Below, one piece after another: positions 20,657 through 28,646 of a DNA stretch of 64,000 bases. The DNA is from Blautia faecicola (lineage in GTDB: Bacteria; Bacillota; Clostridia; Lachnospirales; Lachnospiraceae): positions 1,011,501 through 1,075,500 of the forward strand of contig NZ_SDKC01000001.1 in assembly GCF_004123145.1 (NCBI RefSeq), written 5' to 3'. A program made the translations under genes and the position numbers. The notes below the pieces were generated by a model. The model was not told the origin of the DNA and ran no database searches. It saw nothing but the letters and a program-made list of their open reading frames with translations. Every line of letters starts with the position of its first letter. Position 1 is the first letter of the stretch.

Positions 20657-21589
20657 ATGAAGGCTGTAAAACTGACCAAACTGGTTCAGGAAATGAACCT
20701 GAAGAATCTTACGCCGGAAGTGGACATGGAACATGTACGCATCACCCTTCCGGATATCAACAGACCTGCCCTTCAGCTGACAGGATATTTTGAACATTTT
20801 GCCTCTGAACGTGTACAGATTATCGGTTATGTAGAATACACCTATCTGATGCATCTGAATCCGGAAGAGAGAAAACGCAGTTTTGAGAATTTTGTATCCA
20901 AACAGATTCCCTGTGTGATCTTTACGACGATGACGGAACCGGATGAAGATATGCTTGATATGGGAAGAAAGTACAATGTGCCGATTCTTGTAACAGAAAA
21001 AACCACATCCAATTTTATGGCAGAGATCATCCGCTGGCTGAACGTACAGCTGGCACCGTGCATCTCCATCCATGGTGTACTGGTGGATGTATACGGTGAA
21101 GGTGTCCTGATCATGGGTGAGAGCGGCATCGGTAAGAGCGAGGCTGCGCTGGAACTGATCAAGCGTGGACATCGTCTGGTAAGTGACGATGTGGTGGAGA
21201 TCAGCAAAGTCAGTGATGTGGAACTGGTGGGAACCGCACCGGATATCACCCGGCATTTTATCGAACTGCGCGGTATCGGTATCATCGATGTGAAGACGCT
21301 GTTCGGTGTGGAAAGTGTAAAAAATACCCAGTCCATCGATCTGGTCATCAAACTGGAAGAGTGGAGCCGGGATAAAGAATACGACCGTCTGGGACTGAAA
21401 GAAGAATACACAGAGATCCTTGGCAACAAAGTTGTCTGCCATTCTCTGCCGATCCGTCCGGGTCGAAATCTGGCTGTTATCGTAGAATCTGCGGCAGTCA
21501 ACCACCGTCAGAAAAAGATGGGATACAATGCGGCACAGGAGCTGTACAACCGTGTACAGGCGAACCTGGCAAGAAAGAAGGAGGACTAA
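20657..21589 (+). CDS. hprK: HPr kinase/phosphorylase
   Basis: The 310-residue bifunctional enzyme phosphorylates Ser46 of HPr (and Crh) with ATP or pyrophosphate and reverses the reaction, setting carbon catabolite repression in Firmicutes. The N-terminal domain spans ~130 residues. The catalytic domain shows the conserved His in SIHGVLVDVYG (His139), the P-loop GESGIGKS at 154-161, RLVSDDVV, and the family signature ELRGIGIIDV. AAAAGGAGAG precedes the ATG. The gene is followed after 3 bp by a ROK glucokinase, so sugar phosphorylation and catabolite control are in one operon. Confidence 0.95.
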   Translation: MKAVKLTKLVQEMNLKNLTPEVDMEHVRITLPDINRPALQLTGYFEHFASERVQIIGYVEYTYLMHLNPEERKRSFENFVSKQIPCVIFTTMTEPDEDMLDMGRKYNVPILVTEKTTSNFMAEIIRWLNVQLAPCISIHGVLVDVYGEGVLIMGESGIGKSEAALELIKRGHRLVSDDVVEISKVSDVELVGTAPDITRHFIELRGIGIIDVKTLFGVESVKNTQSIDLVIKLEEWSRDKEYDRLGLKEEYTEILGNKVVCHSLPIRPGRNLAVIVESAAVNHRQKKMGYNAAQELYNRVQANLARKKED

Positions 21590-21592
21590 AAA

Positions 21593-22528
21593 ATGAGTTA
21601 CTGTTTTGGAATCGATATCGGGGGAACAACCGTAAAATGCGGATTATTTACAACAGAGGGTGAACTTCTGGAAAAATGGGAGATCAAAACCCGTACAGAA
21701 GAAAACGGAAAAGCGATTCTTCCGGATGTGGCAGAGACCATTCTGAAAAAAATGGAAGAAAAAGGCATTGCAAAAGCAGATGTCATCGGTGTTGGTGTCG
21801 GAGTTCCGGGACCGGTTGTAAAAGAAAGAGAAGTACAGGTAGCAGTCAATCTGCACTGGGGACGTACGATGCTGGCAGATGTTCTGGAAGAACTGCTGGG
21901 TCAGATCCCGGTAAAGGTAGGAAATGACGCCAACGTTGCAGCGCTCGGTGAGATGTGGAAAGGCGGCGGAGAAGGTACACAGAACCTGATCATGGCTACC
22001 CTGGGAACCGGTGTCGGCGGCGGTATCATTGTGGACGGAAAGATCGTTACCGGTGCACACGGAGCAGGCGGAGAGATCGGACATGCATGTGTGGAACCGG
22101 AAGAAACCGAAAGCTGTAACTGTGGAAATAAAGGATGCCTCGAACAGTTAGCTTCCGCTACCGGTATCGTAAGAATCGGTAAAAAGATCATGGCAGAAAA
22201 TACTGCTGAGACAAAACTGACACTGGATGATTTCAGCGCAAAAACCATCTTTGATGCATACAAAGAAGGTGACGGTGTTGCAAAACAGATCGTGGACAAA
22301 TTTGCCGGATATCTGGGAACCGCACTGGCAATCTTCTCCTGCGTGGTTGACCCGGAAGTTATCGTTATCGGCGGTGGCGTATCCAAAGCCGGACAGCCTC
22401 TGATCGACGCTGTGGCAGGTCATTATAAAGAACATGCCTTTATCAGCTGCAAAGATACACCGATCGTTCTGGCAAAGCTGGACAACGATGCAGGAATCTA
22501 CGGAGCTGCAAAACTGGTAGTTGCGTAA
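21593..22528 (+). CDS. ROK-family glucokinase
   Basis: The 311-residue sugar kinase phosphorylates glucose to glucose-6-phosphate with ATP. The phosphate-1 motif is DIGGTTVKCG (~7-16). The catalytic segment has GVPGPV and NDANVAALGEMW (catalytic Asp). The ROK zinc-binding motif is CNCGNKGCLEQLASATG, with the preceding GxxGEIGHA. It has no N-terminal helix-turn-helix, so it is a kinase rather than a NagC/XylR-type repressor. It is translationally close to hprK (start 3 bp after its stop, with the ribosome binding site GAAGGAGG inside hprK). A strong bidirectional terminator ends the operon. Confidence 0.92.
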   Translation: MSYCFGIDIGGTTVKCGLFTTEGELLEKWEIKTRTEENGKAILPDVAETILKKMEEKGIAKADVIGVGVGVPGPVVKEREVQVAVNLHWGRTMLADVLEELLGQIPVKVGNDANVAALGEMWKGGGEGTQNLIMATLGTGVGGGIIVDGKIVTGAHGAGGEIGHACVEPEETESCNCGNKGCLEQLASATGIVRIGKKIMAENTAETKLTLDDFSAKTIFDAYKEGDGVAKQIVDKFAGYLGTALAIFSCVVDPEVIVIGGGVSKAGQPLIDAVAGHYKEHAFISCKDTPIVLAKLDNDAGIYGAAKLVVA

Positions 22529-22594
22529 AACAGGTATTCTGATACATTTGTAAAAAAGATTCAGGAGCTGTCGGAAAGTAATTTTCAGTAAATA

Positions 22595-22646
22595 AAAAAG
22601 AATGGAGCATATGTGAATTTTTAGCACATATGTTCCATTCTTTTTT
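22595..22646. terminator. Bidirectional terminator between glucokinase and PBP genes
   Basis: An A-rich 5' arm at 22595-22615 (containing GAATGGAGCATATGTG) pairs with 22625-22646, with one G-T wobble; T runs flank both sides. It serves the two converging operons. Confidence 0.85.
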
Positions 22647-22690
22647 TGTGAAATCCTTTATGGAAACTCCATCGCAGATATCAGAGTACC

Positions 22691-25300
22691 CTACCCGGCA
22701 GAGTAATCTTGCACAGGGGCTGTATCCGGTGTTGCAGGAGTGTCCGGTACCGGGGCAGTGTCATCCGGAGCCGCAGGCACGGTGGAATCATCGCCCGGAA
22801 CGGTGTCGGTTCCATCTCCGTTTGTATCGGTTCCATCTCCGTCTGTATCGGTTCCATCGGTATCGGTATCTGCATCCTCGTCGGAGTCTGACGGATCCGT
22901 TTCGTGTGAGTGCCACGGAGACGGTGTCGGAGCCACATAATGGCGGGTACAGCGAACCGTAGGGATAGTGGAAGTTTCGAAATATTCGGTACGGGTCGGG
23001 CATCCGGAGCCTGCCAGCAGTCCGCTGGACGTACAGATCGTCGCTTCCTTTACGGTAGAAGGCATCTCAAAGTCTACATACGGAAGATCCTCATGGATCC
23101 GGCTCATAACCTTTTTCCACAGTGTTTTGTGGAACGATTTGCAGTCATCTTCCAGAAATTCGTTGGTGTCATAACCTGCCCATACCGCGCAGGTATAATA
23201 TGGGGTAAATCCTGCAAACCACACATCACGGGTTGCAGAGGTTGTACCTGTCTTACCGGCTACCGGCATATTGTCAAGCTGCAGTCCGTTACCGGTACCG
23301 CCTTCGTCATTGACAACACTCTCGAGAGCGCTTGTCAGCAGATATGCGGTGCTCTCACGGAACACTTTGGTTGTCTGCGGCTTGTTTTCCAGAACCACAT
23401 CCCCGTTCTGATCGAGGATTTTGGTGTAAAATACCGGTTTGGTGTAAGTGCCGCCGTTTGCGATCGCCGCATAGGCAGCGGTCAGTTCCAGGGTGGAGAC
23501 ACCATTGGTGATACCGCCAAGTGCCGTAGGTTCCCGCGCGTCATCATATACCTGACCGTTGATGACTTCATGATCGGTAACCTTATCAAAGCCAAGTTCT
23601 TTCAGATACGTGTAGCCAAGTCGTGGTGTGATGTCACGGAAACACTGCACGGCGATGGTGTTACAGGAATATTTGAGGGCATCGCGGATCGTCATTGTAC
23701 CGCGATAACCGCTGTAGGCATTTTTGACCGGTCGGTTGGTATTTTCATAAGCGATCGCCTGGTCTACATAGGTGTCTGCCAGCGTAAGTCCCAGATCGTT
23801 GATCGCAGGTCCGTAAACAGCCAGAGGTTTGAAGGTAGAACCCGGCTGCCGGTAGGTGTCGGTTGCACGGTTCAGCGTCAGACTGGCGGTTTTTTCCCCG
23901 CGGCCGCCGACGAGAGCTTTGACATAACCGGTGTGCTGGTCGATGATCACCATGGAAGACTGCGGCTGTGCAGCAAAGCTGATTCGTTCGGCAACGATAG
24001 TTTCGCCTTCGCCTACGACAGCTGCTTTGTATTGATCCACATAATTCTGTGCTTCCTCTTCCGAGTCAAACAGCAGGTCGAAATTTTCGTCTCCGTGATC
24101 TTTAAAATACAGTTTCATCATTTCTTTACTGTAGTTCTGTGTGGTCCCATCCGCTTTCTGCACCGTTAAAGCCCAGTCGATACCAACCTGCGTATGAGCA
24201 GGGAAGTTTTCTTCGTTCTGATATTCCTCATCCAGAATGGACTGGATCGAAGGATCCTGGGTGGTGTAGATACGGAGACCGCCGCTGTAAAGCGCATTCT
24301 GTGCCTGTACCTTGGTGTACCCTTTCTGCTCCTGCAGATCGGTAATGATCTGGGAAGTCAGTTCGTCGATAAAATAAGAATACGGAGTGGCGGTTTCCTG
24401 CGAAGAATCCGTCGCCTGAATCCGTTCGTAGACATTATCGGCAAGCGCTTCCTCATACTGCGCTTTGGTAATATACCCCTGATCGAGCATATTGGTCAGT
24501 ACCTTTTTGCGGCGCTTTGCATTTTCCTCCGGGAAACGGATCGGGTTGTACGCGTAAGGGTTCTGCGGGATTGCAGCCAGTACGGCACATTCGGACAGCG
24601 TCAGGTCTTCACTGTTTTTTCCAAAATACCGCTGTGCTGCCGCCTGTATCCCATAGGTTCCGGCGGAGAGGTTGATGGTATTCAGATAATTTTCCAGGAT
24701 CACGCTTTTTGTGTCCATGCCCTCTGCGGTCAGGGAAGCCTCCAGCTGAAGCGCCAGATACTGCTCCTGGATCTTACGTTTGAAACGCTCGATCTTCCCT
24801 TCGTTCGTCCAGTTGGTAAATACGTTGTTTTTCAGTAACTGCTGTGTCAGGGTACTTGCACCCTCATTAAAATGAAATCCATGGGAAACACCGTTTACAA
24901 AGGCACGCAGGATTCCCTGAATATCGATTCCGTTATGCTCATAAAAACGTTCATCCTCAATGGCAACAATCGCATGCTGCATGTCCAGCGGAATCTTGCT
25001 GATCGATACCGACATACGGTTGGCGTTCGGAGCGGAGAGTTTCTGAAGCTGATTGCCATCTGCATCGTATACGAAGGTGGCATTGCCGCTGGGCATGATA
25101 TTTACATCGGAGATATCCGGTGAAGTATCGAGAATGGCACGGAAAGCGCCGACGCCCATGCAGCAGAAGATCACGCATACTGCAGCAAAGCTCAGGAACA
25201 GAACACGCAGAAAAGTAACACCCGCCCGTTTTCCTCTCTTCGAGGAGGCGGAAGACAGTTGTTTTCGCTTTTTATGGGTGGAATTTTTTCCAAAATTCAT
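22691..25300 (-). CDS. Class A penicillin-binding protein (PBP1a-type)
   Basis: The 869-residue bifunctional peptidoglycan synthase has a basic cytoplasmic N-terminus, one TM helix (~28-52), a GT51 glycosyltransferase domain with EDERFYEHNGID (catalytic Glu about residue 115) and TLTQQLLKN, and a transpeptidase domain with STFK (Ser488), SCN (YSCNTIA) and KTG (683-685). It polymerises glycan strands and cross-links peptides outside the membrane. The C-terminal ~60 residues are a low-complexity Asp/Thr/Gly then Pro/Ala tail, encoded partly by short tandem DNA repeats (22800-22870). The gene stands alone and converges on the glucokinase operon. Confidence 0.95.
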   Translation of the reverse strand: MNFGKNSTHKKRKQLSSASSKRGKRAGVTFLRVLFLSFAAVCVIFCCMGVGAFRAILDTSPDISDVNIMPSGNATFVYDADGNQLQKLSAPNANRMSVSISKIPLDMQHAIVAIEDERFYEHNGIDIQGILRAFVNGVSHGFHFNEGASTLTQQLLKNNVFTNWTNEGKIERFKRKIQEQYLALQLEASLTAEGMDTKSVILENYLNTINLSAGTYGIQAAAQRYFGKNSEDLTLSECAVLAAIPQNPYAYNPIRFPEENAKRRKKVLTNMLDQGYITKAQYEEALADNVYERIQATDSSQETATPYSYFIDELTSQIITDLQEQKGYTKVQAQNALYSGGLRIYTTQDPSIQSILDEEYQNEENFPAHTQVGIDWALTVQKADGTTQNYSKEMMKLYFKDHGDENFDLLFDSEEEAQNYVDQYKAAVVGEGETIVAERISFAAQPQSSMVIIDQHTGYVKALVGGRGEKTASLTLNRATDTYRQPGSTFKPLAVYGPAINDLGLTLADTYVDQAIAYENTNRPVKNAYSGYRGTMTIRDALKYSCNTIAVQCFRDITPRLGYTYLKELGFDKVTDHEVINGQVYDDAREPTALGGITNGVSTLELTAAYAAIANGGTYTKPVFYTKILDQNGDVVLENKPQTTKVFRESTAYLLTSALESVVNDEGGTGNGLQLDNMPVAGKTGTTSATRDVWFAGFTPYYTCAVWAGYDTNEFLEDDCKSFHKTLWKKVMSRIHEDLPYVDFEMPSTVKEATICTSSGLLAGSGCPTRTEYFETSTIPTVRCTRHYVAPTPSPWHSHETDPSDSDEDADTDTDGTDTDGDGTDTNGDGTDTVPGDDSTVPAAPDDTAPVPDTPATPDTAPVQDYSAG
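22800..22870 (-). repeat. Tandem repeats in the PBP tail coding region
   Basis: Repeats with a core of TATCGGTTCCATCTCCGTTTG and truncated copies encode the acidic GTDTDGD-type tail of the penicillin-binding protein. Slippage here would change the tail length in frame when the change is a multiple of three. Confidence 0.7.
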
Positions 25301-25379
25301 TTGTGTACCTCCTTTATCTGCTTATTATAGCAAATTTCAAAATTCAAGAAAAGCCTATATTAAAAAGTTCACATTTTCC

Positions 25380-25409
25380 TTGCATCCGTGCAGGAAAATC
25401 CCCTATAAT
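25380..25409 (+). promoter_or_regulatory. Promoter of the yigZ-like gene
   Basis: TTGCAT (25380-25385), 18-bp spacer, TATAAT (25404-25409), about 34 bp before the start codon. Confidence 0.6.
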
Positions 25410-25442
25410 AAAAAATAATCATGTTTATTAAGGAGAATTACC

Positions 25443-26108
25443 ATGTTGGAGCGATATAAAACAGTCTATCGTGGAAAAGAGGGAGAAATCATCGAAAAAA
25501 AATCCCGTTTTATTGCCACGGTACGGCTGGTGGAGACGGAAGAGGAAGCGCTTGCGTTTATCGAAGAGATGAAAAAGAAATACTGGAACGCCACACATAA
25601 CTGCTTTGCCTATGTGATCGGGGAACGGCGGGAATGTGTGCGTTGCAGTGATGACGGAGAACCGAGCGGAACGGCGGGAAAACCGATGTTGGATGTGCTG
25701 CTGGGAGAAGACATGTACAATACGGCAGTTGTCGTGACGAGATATTTTGGCGGTACGCTTCTTGGAACCGGCGGACTGGTGCGCGCGTATTCGAAGGCGG
25801 TGCAGGAAGGACTGGCGCAGAGCGATCTGATCGAAAAACAGTATGGAAATATCCTCGAGATCGGAACGGATTATAATGGTGTCGGAAAAATACAGTATCT
25901 GATCGGAGAGAACAAAATACCGGTGCTGGAGTCAGAGTATACCGATAAAGTGCGGTTCCGTGTACTGCTTCCGCTCAGCGAGACGGAGCATTTTCAGAAA
26001 CTGCTGACCGAGGCGACGAATGCGCGGGCAAGTCAGGAGATTGTGGACAGCTGTTATTATGCGGTGTGGAACGGACAGATCCTGATGGGAGAGGAGTTGC
26101 GAGGATAA
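25443..26108 (+). CDS. YigZ/IMPACT family protein
   Basis: The 221-residue protein has the UPF0029/IMPACT N-terminal domain (KKSRFIATVRLVETEEEA; ATHNCFAYVIG; CSDDGEPSGTAGKPML; VVVTRYFGGTLLGTGGLVRAYS) and a C-terminal DUF1949 domain with a ferredoxin-like fold. Bacterial YigZ is structurally related to translation elongation factor domains, and eukaryotic IMPACT regulates Gcn2; the bacterial function remains uncertain. The ribosome binding site AAGGAG precedes ATG 25443. It is a single gene with its own promoter. Confidence 0.9.
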   Translation: MLERYKTVYRGKEGEIIEKKSRFIATVRLVETEEEALAFIEEMKKKYWNATHNCFAYVIGERRECVRCSDDGEPSGTAGKPMLDVLLGEDMYNTAVVVTRYFGGTLLGTGGLVRAYSKAVQEGLAQSDLIEKQYGNILEIGTDYNGVGKIQYLIGENKIPVLESEYTDKVRFRVLLPLSETEHFQKLLTEATNARASQEIVDSCYYAVWNGQILMGEELRG

Positions 26109-26172
26109 ACAGTATCGCCAGAAAATGGGTGAAAAGATAAGAAAATCAGGATATATGCGAGTAAGGAGTTGA

Positions 26173-26210
26173 AAAAACGCCGGTGCCAAAAAAGCGGCAC
26201 TGACGTTTTT
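26173..26210. terminator. Bidirectional terminator between yigZ and cyclophilin genes
   Basis: AAAAACGCCGGTGCC (26173-26187) pairs with GGCACTGACGTTTTT (26196-26210) with one mismatch and one wobble. It lies between converging genes. Confidence 0.75.
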
Positions 26211-26245
26211 ATCTTGCTATATAGTATATAGCGGCAATTGGTTTA

Positions 26246-26764
26246 TTAAACAGTCTCTGGTTCCGGATAAGTCTCACCCAGGGTATCGATCACGATTGTT
26301 GCGATCACCTGATCTTCCAGCGGTCTGTCACGGAAATCGGTCTGTACAGTCGCGATCTTATCGATGACATCCAGACCTTCGGTGATCTTACCGAAAGCTG
26401 CATAAGCACCATCCAGGTGTGGAGAAGTCTCATGCATGATGAAGAACTGGCTTCCGGCAGAATCCGGATGCATGGCACGTGCCATGGACAAAACGCCAGG
26501 TGTGTGTTTCAGGTCATTGGCGAAACCGTTCTGTGCGAATTCTCCCCTGATGGAGTATCCCGGACCACCCATTCCGGTTCCTTCCGGGCATCCGCCCTGG
26601 ATCATAAATCCCGGAATGACACGGTGGAAGATCTTTCCATCGTAGAAATGTTTGTTTGCCAGACTGATAAAGTTGTTGACGGTGTTCGGGGCAATCTCCG
26701 GATAGAGTTCGCCTTTCATCACATCACCGTTTTCCATTGTAATCGTAATAACAGGATTTGACAT
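26246..26764 (-). CDS. Cyclophilin-type peptidyl-prolyl isomerase
   Basis: The 172-residue protein is a single cyclophilin domain that accelerates cis-trans isomerisation of prolyl bonds. Conserved blocks are NTVNNFISL, FHRVIPGFMIQGG (active-site Arg, Phe and Gln region), GSQFFIMH and HLDGAYAAFGKI. No signal peptide is visible, so it is cytoplasmic. AAAGGAGCG lies before the start. The gene has a near-consensus promoter at 26818-26846 on the minus strand. Confidence 0.93.
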   Translation of the reverse strand: MSNPVITITMENGDVMKGELYPEIAPNTVNNFISLANKHFYDGKIFHRVIPGFMIQGGCPEGTGMGGPGYSIRGEFAQNGFANDLKHTPGVLSMARAMHPDSAGSQFFIMHETSPHLDGAYAAFGKITEGLDVIDKIATVQTDFRDRPLEDQVIATIVIDTLGETYPEPETV

Positions 26765-26817
26765 GATAAACGCTCCTTTGTCTTTTCATTTTTCAGCTGT
26801 TACAGCTGTCAGAACTC

Positions 26818-26846
26818 ATTATAATATGGAAAGAACAAAGGCGCAA
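26818..26846 (-). promoter_or_regulatory. Promoter of the cyclophilin gene
   Basis: On the minus strand TTGCGC (complement of 26841-26846), 17-bp spacer, TATAAT (complement of 26818-26823). Confidence 0.5.
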
Positions 26847-26869
26847 GGAAAAGAATATGTGAGGAACTT

Positions 26870-27544
26870 ATGGAAAGAGAAATTGATTTACAGGAAATAT
26901 CCGACGGGAAATTATATACAAATAAAGATATGGTAAAGGCAGGATGCGGTGAATGTCAGGGATGTTCCGACTGCTGTCGGGGGATGGGAAGCTCGATCTT
27001 TCTGGATCCGATGGATATTTACCGGCTGACAACGGGGCTGGAATGTTCCTTTGAAGATCTCTTAAGCACCTGTGTGGAACTGCATGTGGTGGACGGGTTT
27101 ATCCAGCCGAATATGAAGATGGTGGGAAAGGAAGAACAGTGCCCGTTTCTGAATGAAAAAGGTCGCTGCAACATCCATGCGATCCGTCCGGGGATCTGCC
27201 GGCTGTTTCCGCTGGGAAGATGCTATGACGGCGAGGGCGGATTTCAGTATTTTCTTCAGATCTATGAGTGCAAAAAGGAGCCGAAGTCCAAAGTAAAGAT
27301 CAAAAACTGGCTCGGTGTGGAAGAGATTGGAAAATACGAGCGGTTTGTGGCACAGTGGCATTATTTCCAGAAGGATGCACAGAAAGTGCTGGCGGGAATC
27401 TCACAGGAGGCTCTTGTAAAGAAGATTCATCTGTATCTGCTGGCACAGTTTTACCAGAAACCGTATCAGGCAGGACGGGATTTTTATGAACAGTTTGAAG
27501 AAAGGCTCCGGGAAGCAAAACAGCAGATCGGGATCGCAGGATAA
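26870..27544 (+). CDS. YkgJ-family cysteine cluster protein
   Basis: The 224-residue protein has the N-terminal CGECQGCSDCC cluster (residues ~26-36) and later CPFLNEKGRCNIHAIRPGICRLFP, the pattern of the YkgJ / CxxCxxCC family predicted to bind zinc or an iron-sulfur cluster. The C-terminal ~90 residues are helical and polar. Biochemical function is unknown for the family. The ATG follows AGGAACTT at 26862-26869, a weak but plausible site. A clear terminator follows. Confidence 0.82.
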   Translation: MEREIDLQEISDGKLYTNKDMVKAGCGECQGCSDCCRGMGSSIFLDPMDIYRLTTGLECSFEDLLSTCVELHVVDGFIQPNMKMVGKEEQCPFLNEKGRCNIHAIRPGICRLFPLGRCYDGEGGFQYFLQIYECKKEPKSKVKIKNWLGVEEIGKYERFVAQWHYFQKDAQKVLAGISQEALVKKIHLYLLAQFYQKPYQAGRDFYEQFEERLREAKQQIGIAG

Positions 27545-27567
27545 AATCCCGGATTCCGAGAGTAGAA

Positions 27568-27611
27568 AAAACCGGAAGGGCGGGACGCGTTGGTTCCACT
27601 CTTCCGGTTTT
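27568..27611. terminator. Terminator after the YkgJ-family gene
   Basis: AAAACCGGAAG (27568-27578) pairs with CTTCCGGTTTT (27601-27611). It lies between converging genes and can serve both. Confidence 0.75.
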
Positions 27612-27645
27612 ATGATGTATGACGGTTGTATCTTTGTCTGACAGG

Positions 27646-28422
27646 TCAGGTTGTCTTCAGTGAATCCCGGTACGGAATATAAGAAGTATCGAAAAGACAA
27701 AGCTCATCGAGACTGTTGAATTCGCGGATAATGCCCTCCGGGTATTTGCGAAGCGCCATGGAAAGCTCGTCCAGATGGCTGCATAAGAAAGCTTCCCAGC
27801 TGAGATCTGCGGATTCCGGTGCGTCGTATTCTTTCAGCATCAGTTCGCAGAAACGGGCGGAAAACTGATTGTCCCAGTAAGCGGGACCGGTCATATACCA
27901 GCAGTTGCTGCCGCCTCTCCGGATGCGGGAGATCTTTCCGTTAAAACCGGTGGTGACACATAATTTGGCTGTCTTTTCTGCGGAAAATGCACCCGCGTAG
28001 TAAGACTCATAGACATAAGGATCAAAAATATTTTCCATACAGTACAGGTCAGACGAACAGATATAAGAATTTTTCAGTACCTTTCGTGCTGCATAGATGG
28101 ATGAAAGATTGTTCCGGACTGCATACTCTGTATTTTCAATCAGGTGTACGCCGTATTTTTCTTCCAGATAAGAAAATGCTTCTTTTTGATGACCGACAAC
28201 GATATAAATTTCCGGGATCTCAACCTCGATCAGCTGACGGATCATGCGCTCGATCATGATCTCCCCCTTGACCTTTAAAAATGCCTTTGGTTTCGTATCA
28301 GACAGAGGCTTGAACCGGGAACACATACCGGCGGCAAGAATGATGGCGTTATCTACATGATAGGGACGCAGCGCATCGTAATTGCCATTTTGAAAACAGT
28401 CATCGAATTCAGACTTTACCAT
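27646..28422 (-). CDS. LicC-like nucleotidyltransferase (phosphocholine cytidylyltransferase family)
   Basis: The 258-residue protein is a nucleotidyltransferase. The nucleotide-binding motif ILAAGMCSRFKPLSDTKPKAFLKV starts near residue 28, after a ~25-residue lead. The middle section resembles pneumococcal LicC: YLEEKYGVHLIENTEYA..NNLSSIY, SSDLY (metal-binding Asp region), and LSWEAFL late. LicC makes CDP-choline from phosphocholine and CTP for decoration of wall polymers. Choline kinase or transferase genes are not adjacent. Promoter TTGACA-17-TACAAT (28468-28496) makes it divergent from the first choline-binding-type transpeptidase. Substrate could be phosphocholine or a related alcohol phosphate; the context supports wall decoration. 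Confidence 0.78.
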   Translation of the reverse strand: MVKSEFDDCFQNGNYDALRPYHVDNAIILAAGMCSRFKPLSDTKPKAFLKVKGEIMIERMIRQLIEVEIPEIYIVVGHQKEAFSYLEEKYGVHLIENTEYAVRNNLSSIYAARKVLKNSYICSSDLYCMENIFDPYVYESYYAGAFSAEKTAKLCVTTGFNGKISRIRRGGSNCWYMTGPAYWDNQFSARFCELMLKEYDAPESADLSWEAFLCSHLDELSMALRKYPEGIIREFNSLDELCLFDTSYIPYRDSLKTT

Positions 28423-28467
28423 GACGAAAGAATCCTCCTGTGGTTAAAACACAATAATAACGTATCG

Positions 28468-28496
28468 ATTGTAGTGCAGTTTCGGGAGAATGTCAA
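28468..28496 (-). promoter_or_regulatory. Promoter of the licC-like gene
   Basis: Minus-strand TTGACA (complement of 28491-28496), 17-bp spacer, TACAAT (complement of 28468-28473); perfect -35. Confidence 0.75.
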
Positions 28497-28563
28497 GCAG
28501 AGAAGGAAACGGAATGCACAGAAGGAGATAAGAATATTGTAAGAAATTTGTGAACAGATGGAA

Positions 28564-28592
28564 TTGAAATGTGTGGAAAAATGTACTACAAT
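28564..28592 (+). promoter_or_regulatory. Promoter of the first L,D-transpeptidase gene
   Basis: TTGAAA (28564-28569), 17-bp spacer, TACAAT (28587-28592). The second transpeptidase gene has the closely similar TTGAAA-17-TAAAAT. Confidence 0.7.
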
Positions 28593-28646
28593 GATTGGGA
28601 ACAGATGGAGTATAACAGGCATCTGCAATAATAAGGAGGGGAACAG

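Noticed and set aside
22800-22870. CRISPR-like repeats
   Set aside because: These short tandem repeats code for the acidic tail of the penicillin-binding protein; no spacers or cas genes exist in the window.
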